Below are positions 1 through 10,273 of a stretch of 64,000 nucleotides of DNA, one piece after another. The translations under genes and the position numbers were made by a program. Position 1 is the stretch's first letter; every line of letters starts with the position of its first letter. The notes beneath the pieces are model-generated. The model was given only the letters and a program-made list of their open reading frames with translations, did no database searches and had not been told where the DNA came from. This DNA comes from Hirundichthys speculiger (lineage: Eukaryota > Chordata > Actinopteri > Beloniformes > Exocoetidae). The stretch lies in contig JAGFBZ010001279.1 in NCBI GenBank assembly GCA_018398805.1, forward strand, positions 1,532,501 through 1,596,500, read 5' to 3'.

Positions 1-239
1 TTGTTCTGGTGACACAGAGACGCAGGGAAGAATGTGAAGACTGCCGTGTGACATTTTACCAATATGCTCATATGCTCACTGGTATGAACAAAGAAAGTCC
101 ATAAAACTTTTTCCCTGTGATTTCAACAAGAGAACATTGTGTTCCGCTTTAGAATTAAAATGATTAAATGCACCGACAACTCTCAGCCCCACATTTATCA
201 GAGTTACAAATCCGTCAGTTAAAAAACAGAGGTTGTATG
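1..239. other. Intergenic, nothing recognised
   Basis: I see no gene, tandem repeat or transposon end in this flank. Confidence 0.5.
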
Positions 240-1468
240 TACACTATGTTGCCAAAAGTATCTGCTCACCTGCCTTGACTCACATCTGAGCTTTAGTTCA
301 TCTCATTCCTAATCAATATGACGTGGCTCCACCCTTTGCAGCTAGAGCAGCTTCAACTCTTCTGGGAAGGCTGTCCACCAGGTTTAGGAGTGTGTTTATG
401 GGGATTTTTGACCATTCTTCTAGAAGAACATTTGTGAGGTCAAACACTGATGTTGGACCAGAAGGTCTGGTTCTCAGTCTCTGCTCTAATTCATCCCAAA
501 GGTGTTCTATCAGGTTGAGGTCAGGACTCTGTGCAGGCCAGTCAAGTTCCTCCACACCAGACTCTTCCATCCATGTCTTTATGGACCTTGCTTTGTGCAC
601 TGGTGCCCAGTCATGTTGAAGAGGAAGAGACAAGCTCCAAACTGGTCCCACAAAGTTGGGAGCATGAATTGACCAAAATGTCTTGGTCTGCTGAAGCATT
701 CAGAGTTCCTTTCACTGGAACTAAGGGGCCAAGCCCAGCTCCTGAAAAACAACCCCACACCATAACCCCCCCTCCACCAAACTTTACACTTGGATCAATG
801 CAGTCAGACCAGTACCGTTCTCCTGGAAACCACCAAACCCAGACTCTTCCATCAGATTACCAGATGGAGAAGTGTGATTCTTCCCTCCAGAGAACGTTCC
901 TCCACTGCTCTAGAGTCCAGTGGTGGCTGCTTTACTCCACTGCATCTGACTCTTTCCATTGTTCTTGGTGATGTCTGGCTTGGATGCAGCTGCGTCACCA
1001 TGGAAACCCATTCATGAAGCTCTCTGCTCTGTTGTTGAGCTGATCTGAAGGACACATGAGGTTTGGAGGTCTGTAGTGATTGACTCTGCAGAAAGTTGGT
1101 GACCTCTTCAAACTATGTTCTTCAGCATCCTCTGACCCGCTCCATCAGTTTACCTGTCCTACCACTTCATGGCTGAGTTGCTGTCGTTCCCAAACACTTC
1201 CATTTCCTTATAATCCAGCTGACAGTTGACTGTGGAATATTTAGGAGAGAGGAAATTTAATGACTTGTTGCACAGGTGTCATCCTATCACAGTTCCAGCT
1301 GGAATTCACTGAGCTCCTGAGAGCGACCCATTCATTTCACAGATGTTTGTAGAAACAGTCTGCATGTCTAGGTACTTAATTTCATACACCTGTGGCCATG
1401 GAAGTGACTGGAACACCTGATTCTGATCATCTGGATGGGAGAGCTAATACTTTTGGTAATGTAGTGTA
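240..1468 (-). mobile_element. Tc1-like DNA transposon, decayed
   Basis: The element is bounded by imperfect inverted repeats: CACTATGTTGCCAAAAGTAT at 242-261 and its counterpart ATACTTTTGGTAATGTAGTG at 1447-1466. Both are flanked by TA, the expected target duplication of Tc1/mariner elements. At about 1.2 kb it has room for one transposase, whose remains lie on the minus strand. The outer 400 bp at the right contain no readable frame and are presumably the 5' region and the decayed N-terminal part of the gene. Confidence 0.9.
313..1060 (-). pseudogene. Tc1-like transposase, frameshifted
   Basis: The minus frame ending at 313 gives the C-terminal catalytic part of a Tc1 transposase. It contains [15 protein letters not shown], the region of the second catalytic Asp, then SPDLNLIEHLWDELEQR, which carries the third acidic residue (Glu of IEHLW), and ends in a basic helix RRVEAALAAKGG. 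A separate minus frame at 852-1055 holds the upstream part (SAQQQSRELHEWVSMVTQLHPS). The middle must be read by jumping between frames, so the gene is broken. Intact relatives have about 340 residues; only roughly the last two thirds can be recognised. It cannot encode active transposase. Confidence 0.85.
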
Positions 1469-2278
1469 TAAATACAGTGAACCCACACAGTTGGCAGTCT
1501 CAGCAATCACGGTCTCAGTACATCGCAGAGGTTTCAAAAATTTTCTTTAAAAAAAATTTTGAAAAAATTTGAAAAAAATATTGAAAAGAATACAAACGAA
1601 ACATGCAAGGCTGAAGCGAAACACATCACGTCAAGAACGGGTCTCAGGAAGCAACAAGAGGCTACACGGGATGACCCATGAACGAAAATCGAGGCCTGTG
1701 ATTGGCTGCTACGACGGGCATTACTGTGGCGTCGGTTGTCTGTACGTTGATTGGCTGACACGTGTCCCAACATCTCCCATCTCTTGCTCTTGTGAGACAA
1801 AGCCAAGTTTTACGGCTGATACACTTGATGTTTCTGTTTGTCAGTTCTGAATATCTCCTGCTTATTTCAGTGATTTAGTGCTGTTTTAAAGTTAACTCAT
1901 TCACTGCCGTTGACATCTATAAACGTCTATAGTCTAATATGTGTCACTGGGGTTGCTAGGCAGAGCGTCAAAATAAATTTTGAAAATTTTTGAACATCAT
2001 AGTTAGTGTTCTGATCCTCCAGATGGCAGCATCACCACTCTATAAAGCCCCCCCGCCCCCCGGAGGTATTGCGAGTGAGAGAAAAGATGGCGCAGCACAT
2101 TCTGCTGCTGATTACAGAAGAACGGAACAAGGTAGAATCAAACTTTTTTTTTCTGAAAAAGTAAAACTTCTTGATAAGCAGAGGGGGTACTCCACATCAC
2201 GGTTTTTCACCGTTCACGGGGGGGTCACAGCCCCCATTAACTGCGAAGTATGATGATTCACTGTACAGGCAAAGACCA
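1469..2278. other. Intergenic with repeat-like scraps
   Basis: No gene. An A/T-rich tract with many AAAATTT runs lies at 1537-1590. The phrase at 1893-1935 (TTAACTCATTCACTGCCG onward) and the GC-rich stretch at 2180-2266, ending in ATTCACTGTAC, resemble ends of interspersed fish repeats, but I cannot define boundaries or a class. Confidence 0.3.
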
Positions 2279-2782
2279 GGGGCCTCATTTGTAAAAGGTG
2301 CGTACGCAAAGAACAGGTCCTGGAAATTTCACATGTCACTTTCCACATAATGACTGTGATCTATAAAAATAAATATAAATAAATAAAACTGACTGGAGAA
2401 TGTACGCCACCTGTACATAAATTCTGATCCCAGCGCACGAACATTTTAAAACCCGGCGGAGCAGATGGTGACGTGGTGAACTGAAGCTACTTTTATCGCA
2501 TGCATTCAGTTTCATTTGATATCAGACTTGTAGATCAGCGTTATCAAACAGCCAAGCCTCTAGCGTTATAGATGTGTTCCTGTAGTCAGCCACGACTGTC
2601 ACATCAGCACTCAGAACAGTATGTTCATATTTCATACTTCCATCTTCAAATTACAGACTAGAGCAGTGGGTGGCACTGATTGATGCATGTAAGTATAGTC
2701 TAACTGCTGAGTAATGCTGCATAACGGATGTACTGGCACCACTTGAGGACTACGATCCTCAAGGATCAGGATGGAGAGAATT

Positions 2783-3000
2783 TTTAGGGACCTCAAAGAT
2801 TTCCTGTCCCATGATGATGACCGGCTGATATGCTCATTTAGATTCCCTTGAGCAGTGCTCTTGGATCTATGTGAAGAACCCTTTTGGCTTTGATATCATT
2901 CAGTGAACATAGGTCTTTGATATAACAGCGGCCCCTGAACACAATGATACCTGCTGTTTTGGATGGCATTATGAATATGACTAGTCATACATCAAGTTTC
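2783..3000 (+). pseudogene. HARBI1-like Harbinger transposase fragment
   Basis: Two segments of a Harbinger transposase can be read. At 2783-2881 the frame gives FRDLKDFLSHDDDRLICSFR, then FP, an in-frame stop, and AVLLDLCEE, matching the N-terminal FR(F/L)PR...LDL signature of the family. At 2953-3000 another frame gives AVLDGIMNMTSHTSSF, matching the (P)AVLDGI...Y(I)KFP stretch that precedes the DDE core. Stops, frameshifts and missing sequence mean it is dead. The catalytic core was not found. Family assignment is by motif recognition only. Confidence 0.6.
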
Positions 3001-3108
3001 CTTCCAGTGTGTTGGAACAGAGCAACATTAAAAGGCCATTCGCAGTAATGACAGGTTTTCTAAATGTAATCGGTGGAAAATGAATTTGTCTATGTGACGT
3101 TAAAATGT

Positions 3109-3265
3109 GCCGCCCAGTGGCGCAGTGGTTGGGGCAAGCAGCCCATATACAGATGCAGCGGTCGTGGGTTCGACTCCTGATCTTCTCTGTTCTCTCTCTG
3201 CCCCCTTTTTTTCTGTCTTCATGGTTAATAAAGGCCACTAGAACCAAATAAAAATGTGAAAAATG
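3109..3265 (+). mobile_element. tRNA-derived SINE
   Basis: An internal RNA polymerase III promoter is present: A box TGGCGCAGTGG at 3118-3128 and B box GGTTCGACTCC at 3167-3177, 38 bp apart. A pyrimidine-rich body and an A-rich tail (AAATAAAAATGTGAAAAATG) follow. The tRNA-like head cannot fold as a normal tRNA gene because the 3' acceptor half is replaced, so this is a SINE, not a tRNA gene. It is inserted in the Harbinger relic and is therefore younger. Confidence 0.7.
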
Positions 3266-3660
3266 TGCATATGATCAATATACCAGTTATTTGTGACTCA
3301 AACATGGTCAATAGACAGGAATAAACTGCAGGTGCTGTGCGTGATGGCTGGCAGCAGGCTTATATATATGGATAGATATGGCTATTAGTGAGGTACTTTG
3401 CATTGATCATTGCATTGGTATGTAGAGGACAGGACATGAGGCAAATATACCTGCCTAAACTTCCAGGTGGGCTGTGATTCATCAAGAGAAAATTGCTTGG
3501 AGGTGTTGCGTGCGCATGGTTTTATAAATCAGGACATTTGCTGGTGCACGCCATCTTCAGCTTTTGGAAAACTTATGGTAAGACTCCTACGCACAGTTTT
3601 ATAAATGAGCAGCCTGGGTTTTTGGAATGCTGTAAGCCAACAACATCTCTTCGGGAGATT

Positions 3661-3702
3661 AAAGTAAAGCACGGTGGCAGAAGTGTAATGGTTTGGGGTT
3701 TC
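3661..3702 (+). pseudogene. Tiny Tc1-transposase scrap
   Basis: The frame reads KVKHGGRSVMVWGF, which matches the conserved KHGGGSVMVWGCF block of Tc1 transposases. Nothing else of the element can be recognised nearby, apart from its position just right of the Harbinger end. Fourteen residues is short, so this could be chance, but the motif is specific. Confidence 0.5.
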
Positions 3703-5341
3703 TGCCTCCACCTCAGGTGCCTGACAGCTGCAGCCACTGATTCAGATGCTAATTATTTGTCTTATGAAATTGTTCTTGTCTAAAAACCTAATCCTATAGC
3801 ACCAAATGTACCACGTATACAAAAGATGACTTTGAGACGTTTGCAACAGCTACATAATTCAACTATTGCAAAAAAAAAGCATGTGCGTTGTTTCACGTAC
3901 TATATATCATATAGTGTCTTATCTGTTGCCAAATGGGTAATAAACACCTAAAAGACAAGATGATTTTCTATCATTTCATATGTCAGACTTAACAAGGTTA
4001 AGTTGAACTGGAAATGAAGAAATAAACTGAGTCACACGCCTCCAGCAGCAGAGGAGGACGGTTGGTGGATGATCTGACATCTGATGGACTGCGGTCGTTC
4101 AAGGCTGCGGCTTCGGGGAGAGGCAGGCGCTGGTTTCCTCTGGGCCTGACTCAGACTGTCTTTCCACAGCAGGTCATGCATCTTACGCAGAGCAAACACG
4201 ACTTAACAAGAAATTCATTACTTGAGATGACTAATAGAAGCTTACGATAACGTTATTGGAAGTCAAGCTGTCACAACAGATCCAACAAGCTGACGGTGAG
4301 TGAGGGGGGAGGCAGGGTGGTTTCTACCTCACTCATCCTCACGCTGATGATGAGGAAGAGGTAACAGGTGTGTACGGGGAGACCAGGCAGCAACAGCCAG
4401 CATGCACGCCCACGTGCACTCACTCAAGCATGCAGGAAAAATAGGGAGCGGGCTGACTCCCAACGAGTTCACATTTTGATACCACAGAGGTTTGGTAGAG
4501 GGGCTGAAAAGGGAAGGGCATGAAAGGCCGAAAGCAAAATTAGAGCTCATGCAAAACACTTGGTGTTTGAAGGTTTCCTGCTGGCACTTCTGGCACTGTT
4601 CCGCTCTCAGCATTGTTATGAGGCGTAACCCTGCCAACAGGAGGGCTGAGTACATGTGGGAGTTCAGGAAATGCCGGGAACAAGACTTCTAATCCAGATG
4701 AGCTAAAGAGGAGACACTGAGGATGTGGCGCGGGAGTAGAAGTAGATAAAGACGGAGAAAGAAAAATCAAATAGTTTGGAGCACTGACGAGCCCACAAAG
4801 GGGATGTCAGGACTTCTAGATTCAGTGTTGAGATATGGCTGCAGGAAAATATTGTGGATTCCAGCGTCGTCCTGCATGGATTTCTGACTATACAGGCACA
4901 CAGAGACTGCAGGCAGAGCAGTAGGAGTGAAGGAAAATAAATCTAAAGACACCTCTGGGCTCACGAATGCACAGAAAACTAGAAAGTGTTACAACAATCT
5001 CACACACAGAAATGAAATCTGTCATGAGCTGAACTTGATTTATAATGCCTTGAACGTCTCTTTTTGGGTGCAACTTCAAATAAGACAGTTGACCTGTCGC
5101 TGTTTGGTTGGATACTGCAACTGTGGAGGTGTTCAGGGGTTTGGGATCATCATCACGCAACATTGCACTTGTGAGAAATCCACATATTCCACTATTTATC
5201 ATTTGTTGCAATATAATTATGATTAGATGCTGTTGTGTGGCGACGTGCAGGAGTCGTACCTGGCTTCACGATAAAAGACAATGAGATAACTTTTCACGGC
5301 CTTCCTGCCCGGCAGGTGTAACAATGATTTGTAGGTTAATA
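3703..5341. other. Intergenic, nothing recognised
   Basis: No convincing gene or repeat boundary. Frames of 60-108 codons overlap on both strands and show no domain, no splice logic and no conserved motif. Confidence 0.4.
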
Positions 5342-6523
5342 GGTCCCGATGGTACACCTCCTGCTAGCCGCTGCCCGCTACCCGCAAACCCGCAAATTGC
5401 GGGTTTAGGAACTCCACTAACCACTAATGCAATCTTCCGCTTCCCTAAAGCCGCTGCCCGCTATGCAAACTCCCTTACTCACATTGTAGGTGTGGCAATG
5501 GGCGTGTCTTTTGCGCTTTCTGTAAACTCGGTATCTTGCGATCGCGGGTTTAGGATAGCGCAAGATAACGAGTTTGTGGAAAGCGCAACTCGCATGTCGG
5601 CACGTAAAAGAGCGCGTCCAAATGGCATAAATGTGCGTCCACCTGGTCACATGTGGACGTGCACAAACGGCTCTACCTCTCGATTACGCATCACCATATT
5701 ACTTGCATATGTTTTTATTCTCTTGAGGTCAGAGGATGTCTGGTCAGCAGTTGTGGTGGATGTGGGAATAGTCACGGCCAGACACGTCAGTCTGTACAGC
5801 TGTGGCATGATCTCATTCCAGATGTCTTGCTGTGGAGGAAACCAAGGAGATCTTTGGGACATTTCCCCTCAAAGTCCGTCATGGCCTACATCACAGTCAC
5901 TTCTGTTATTTCTGATATGTCTGAAACTGCTGGTGGTCGAGGAGGGACAGGAACATTAGTTGTTCGTGATCTTTAAATGCGCATCAAATGATTCGTTCTG
6001 CAGTATTTTAAAAAGCACATCAGCTGCGCCAAGACACACAACTGTCTCAGACTCCCAGAACCCCCTGCTGAGAATATGTTGCCACGGCTCTGCCTGAGTG
6101 TGTTTACTGGGAACGCACCAACTATCTGGGACTCTCAGGTAGCCAATAGGAATTGTCTGTCTAAAAATATTTTTATATGTATATATCAGTGCAGAGGAGG
6201 AGGAGGAAGGAAGAGGAGGAAGCTCTACAGCAGAGTCCCAGACGAGCTGAGCACGAGAGCTGCTCTGATCTAGATGAAAAGATGCTCCATAGCGGTTTGT
6301 GGGTAGCGCAACCTGCTCTTAAAGAGAATGGCTACTGATGCACTGATTAGTTTAACAGGTGGAACGCCCTAACCACTCCCATGCATAATATAGAGGGTAT
6401 AGCGCAGGTGAGATAATGGGTTTAGCAAGCTGGAAGATTGCGTTCTTTGCAGGGAAACACCCCTCCCGCTACCCGCTATCCCTTAATAGCGGCTTTAGAA
6501 GATCTGGTGGAAGATCGGGCCCG
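5342..6523. mobile_element. Non-autonomous DNA transposon, copy 1
   Basis: The terminal repeats are GGTCCCGATGGTACACC at the left and, as reverse complement of the right end, CGGGCCCGATCTTCCACC. The element shares long blocks with the one at 38634-40607: the left 250 bp, a purine-rich GAGGAGGAGG tract, and the right 220 bp including GGTGGAACGCCCTAACCACT. Its left part contains a 28-bp-arm hairpin (5513-5586). No transposase frame is convincing. The superfamily is not determined and no clear target duplication is seen. Confidence 0.6.
5513..5586. repeat. Inverted repeat inside copy 1
   Basis: Left arm 5513-5540 and right arm 5559-5586 pair with few mismatches around an 18-nt spacer. The matching hairpin in copy 2 (38804-38935) is longer, so the hairpin is a family feature. 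Confidence 0.7.
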
Positions 6524-8084
6524 TAGTGTCAGTTCAGTATTGCTTACAGTTTTATCATGCTTAACCTGAATTCCTGCAATCAAACAATGTTGAGATTAAA
6601 AGAAATGAAATACAGTCTCTTGTCTTGATTTTTGCTACACTTTCTTTCTTCACGTGCTCATGAGCGATGCAAGACCTTGAAAACAGATGTTAAATGCATG
6701 GGCACATGAAGACAGGCTCGACCCCCCACGTTGTTCTAGAACTGCATTAGAAGAGCCGGACGGCCTGAAGGTTTGTAAATCCTGCGCCCATCCGTTTGTA
6801 AATTGCACATGTGACTCAGGGGATCTGGAACTCCTGCACTGCTCGGCTGTATACACACTCACACTGCAAACAAGATAAGGAAACGCATCAGGGTTTTGCT
6901 ACACGGCAGAGATGGCAGCTGAGATCAGGGGTGCAGTCTAGGGGGGTCTCATGTGGATCTGCAACTTTCAGAAGCTCCATCTTCCCCAAATAACAGCATC
7001 TGCTGTTGTAACCTGTAACGGTAATGTAATATGTTACTCGCACGTTTTCTCTCTCTTAAATCTTTCAGCTTCTTATGACTTGTCTTCCCTCTGTAGCTAT
7101 CGGCATGGCCACCATGTCCCACAATGCAACAGGCATTCCCAGGCCTGTGGATGAGTCTTGTGTACCCACCACTCTTCGGTGAAAAGGTGAGACGAGAGGT
7201 CTTTTGAAAAGGGACACCTTAAAGCAACAGTTGAGTGTTTTCTGCAGCTGATCTGTTTTCTTGCCCAGAAGGAGACGGATTTGAGGTAAACCTGAAACCA
7301 CCAACAGCAGACATTTAGAGGGACCGGGAGCAAAGCAGTCAGATCTGCTCGCTGCTGCGCATGTAAACGTCTCTTCTGCTGCTTTTATTTACTCAACAAA
7401 AGAACCAGACAAGCAAACATATGGCATTCCACCACTCAGCTGGAGCCGTCCATCCAAAGCAAAACAATCGTTACGCCGGTGAGATTTAAAATCCAACAGC
7501 TTTTTTAGAAACCTCACAGAGTATTGCCTCGATTTATTTGTCCTACTGCATTCTGCATCCCAGCTAAAGAAATACAGATCCAAACAAACATGCCATCATT
7601 AATGTAATATCAGCACCATTTTTAGATTGTGCCATCTCCGAACATTAAAATGTGCCGTAACAGAAGGATTGTTTGTCTATTAGCTGATATCTAACTAACA
7701 GATAAATATTCAGGGATGAGATTTCCTGTTCTGTGTCACTGTTTGCTTACAGATAAAACAAGAAAAAGATACATTTTTTTCATTGTATGTAAAGTGGAAA
7801 ACCTTGGAAATACAGCAGTTGCACATCTCGTTGCATTGTGCTATTGGTCAATTTCCCATTAAACCCTTAATTAAGGAATGCAAATCATCACAAGATTTTG
7901 AGATCGAAGCATCAGCATACAGTAGACATCACATTTCCTGTCAAAATAGTTAAGTATATCCAAATTATATTTATTGACTTTGCATGAAATAGGCTTGTGT
8001 TAGGTTGTGTTAGGTTTTGTACAGATACACATTAGTAACATATTGATATTAATATTGTTATCTACAGCATTATTAATATTGTGA
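6524..8084. other. Intergenic, nothing recognised
   Basis: No gene. Overlapping short frames at 6650-7330 are mutually shadowing and lack any domain. 7600-8080 is A/T-rich with no recognisable repeat. Confidence 0.4.
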
Positions 8085-8640
8085 TGTTGGAAGCATAGAC
8101 ATCATCTCTTAGTTTATATCATACTGTTTTATTGTTGCTCATTGTTTTTACCATATTATTTTGTTTAATCAACCATATGTCCATATTACAGTGTCTTAGA
8201 TTGATCTTAGTGTATGTTTTGTCTTCACTTTATATCAGAAATGTAGCAAACTATCCCAGCTGTAGCCAGTTCGAAACAATGGCTACAGCTTCAGTGACAG
8301 ACAAAGACCTGGCCAGGTAAATAGAATGGAGTTGTAGGATATGTAGTCTTTCTTCTTTTTCAGGAAATGCCAGCAGTGGATTGGACCAGAAGACGACGAC
8401 GTGGCAACAACGGATTGGACGTACGAACGGAGGTCTGAACCAGCCAATGGGAGAGCCAAGTCTAAAAACGCGGCTCCTCCCCATCTAGTGACGCACATTT
8501 CTGTATAAATTGTTGTTGTTTTGATTTGTTCGGCCTCTCCTCATGCTAGCGACTGCCTCTGCCAGGGAGCCATGATATCACATTTATTGCAATTAAACAT
8601 CTGTGTTGTACTTAGCCGTCCAAGACCCTCCTTTCCAACA
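8085..8640 (+). mobile_element. Candidate solo LTR
   Basis: The segment begins TGTTGGAA and ends TTCCAACA, a perfect 8-bp inverted end pair with the TG...CA termini typical of LTRs. Inside, in the right order for U3-R-U5, lie two ATTGG motifs (8376, 8414), a CCAAT box (8444-8448), a TATA box (TATAAAT, 8504-8510), and 80 bp downstream an ATTAAA poly(A) signal (8592-8597) followed by a GT-rich stretch. No target duplication, primer-binding site or retroviral gene is seen next to it, so a solo LTR with a lost duplication is the best reading. A chance promoter-like region is the alternative. Confidence 0.5.
8504..8510 (+). promoter_or_regulatory. TATA box of the candidate LTR
   Basis: TATAAAT lies 56 bp downstream of a CCAAT box at 8444-8448. 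The spacing and order match a polymerase II core promoter. Confidence 0.45.
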
Positions 8641-9979
8641 AAGAATACGCAGCTAGAATCTTTTCAGAAAAAAGATTCTAACACTTGTCAAAACTTGCAA
8701 ATTGCTAAGTTTCAAAAAATCGCATTAATACAACTTAGCCATGGCAGTAACACCTCTGACCACATGAACAAGGAAGTTCACGTGTCACAGATGGTGTAAG
8801 ACACAAAGAAGTGCACCTCTAGTGGCACCAAGTGGTATTACCACCTCCACTCATCAGCAGCGAGTACCGTCAGTGGCTCTTCGGTCAACTCAGCAGGCCT
8901 GTAAGCCCCCGTGTGGGCAGAAGTGATATTGCTACATAGAGTGGCTTTAAAGGTGGATCATCCGCCTAACAATCCACCCCCCCCTATTTCAGGAGAGAAT
9001 TTAGTATCTTTAAATGATCTTTCTCAGTAGTTTACTTGGGTTAAACAGCAAATTATATGCTGAAGGGAGACAAGCACATGTTGTAAATATTGTCCGGCAG
9101 TTAAAAGGCTGCAATAAGAAAACAGCTGCAGCCTGGTCTTCTAATGAAGAATTACTGGAGAGATGTGATGACTGAGGGGCAAAGTATGAAGACAACAACC
9201 TCGTGCTCTAAACCTGCATATAGATAAGTTCTGGAAATAGTGAGAAAAATAGTGTTCATGTCATCTGGAGAAAACTCGTGATTTAATTTTCACACAAACT
9301 AACATTTCCATTACATTTTCATGGTTGCTCAGGTGACCAAATATCTGTCATATGTTGTAGGGTTTTTCCATTAATGTTTAAAAAAAACAGGAGAATGAAA
9401 ATAAATTGGTTTCAGATGATCACCAAAGCTTTCGAGATTGTGTTTCCATGAACTGCATTTCTAGCTCCTTGCTTTCAGTCCAACTCGTTCTCTTCCCAAT
9501 CCACAATCCATCATTATACTGACGCAATACTGCCAATTATCCCTCTGCAGTGATAAGTCATGCACCAGCTGCACCAATACTAAACAGGAACAAGAAGGTT
9601 CTACAGCACTGACTTCTGAACAAAAAAAAAACAGTCTGCATGCAGAGGTCAGAGGTCAGGGAAATAGACAACCAAAGCATGGAACGTGAGTTAAAGTCAC
9701 TTTATGAAGCAATACCCCTCCTGACCACATGGGGGTATCGAGCGCTGCTGCGTTCGCACTGGCAATATTGAGCTGGAACAGTCTCTTCGATTACCGTTTC
9801 GCAGCAGTGTTGATCATTTCCTCACCGAATGGACAGGAACGTAGCCTGGAATTTTTTTGCGAGGCTCAGCTTGTCGCTATCCTTCCTCGTTTTTTCCTTA
9901 TCTTCGCGCCAAATCAGCACCTCCCGAGTCAATGCATAGTCGCTTCAAAGCCCGATGTTTGCATGCCTCATTATGACCG
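8641..9979. other. Intergenic, nothing recognised
   Basis: No gene or transposon end recognised. The short frames here have no domain. Confidence 0.4.
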
Positions 9980-10273
9980 GTTTAGACCAGGGTTATAATG
10001 GTTTTGGATTTTCCATTAGTTTTAGTTTTTATTTAGTTTTTGTTTAGTTTTTCAAATTCAGTTAGTTTTAATTCGTTTTTAGAGCAGTTTTGCTAGTTTT
10101 TATTCATTTTTGTTTAGAAATTCGTTTTATAAACACATAATACAGTTTCAGTTAGTTATCGTTTTTTTTTAAACTCTCGTTTTTATTTTATTTCAATTAA
10201 CGAAAATGTTTTTCCACTTCTAGTTTTTGTTATTTCGTTCGTTTTCCTTAACGATAATAACCTTGGTTTAGAC
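9980..10273. mobile_element. hAT-type MITE with 8-bp target duplication
   Basis: The element proper is 9988-10265, with ends CAGGGTTAT and ATAACCTTG. It is flanked by a perfect 8-bp duplication, GTTTAGAC, at 9980-9987 and 10266-10273. The interior is T-rich with repeated TTAGTTTT and TTTTTATT units and has no coding capacity. CA...TG ends plus an 8-bp duplication indicate the hAT superfamily. Confidence 0.88.

Larger units (their letters stand above)
2279..3615 (+). mobile_element. PIF/Harbinger-like DNA transposon, decayed
   Basis: The left end GGGGCCTCATTTGTAAAAGG and the right end CAGTTTTATAAATGAGCAGC form imperfect inverted repeats of the GGGGCCTCATTTATAAAA type, followed inwards by GCGTACGCA-like motifs (2299-2308 and 3585-3593). 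This end type is typical of fish Harbinger elements. The interior carries a transposase fossil at 2783-3000 and was later invaded by a tRNA-derived SINE at 3109-3265. Confidence 0.7.

Noticed and set aside
3118..3177. tRNA gene
   Set aside because: A and B boxes are present, but no acceptor stem closes and a pyrimidine-rich body with A-rich tail follows: a SINE. The same applies to 13778-13831 and 39839-39894.
5324..5959. 211-codon plus-strand open frame
   Set aside because: It lies wholly in a non-autonomous transposon, crosses the family hairpin, has no domain and is not kept in the second copy at 38.7 kb.
8284..8470. Two-exon gene starting MATASVTDKDLAR with a 47-bp intron
   Set aside because: The intron would be too short for a fish, the peptide matches nothing I know, and the region is better explained as the U3 of a candidate LTR.
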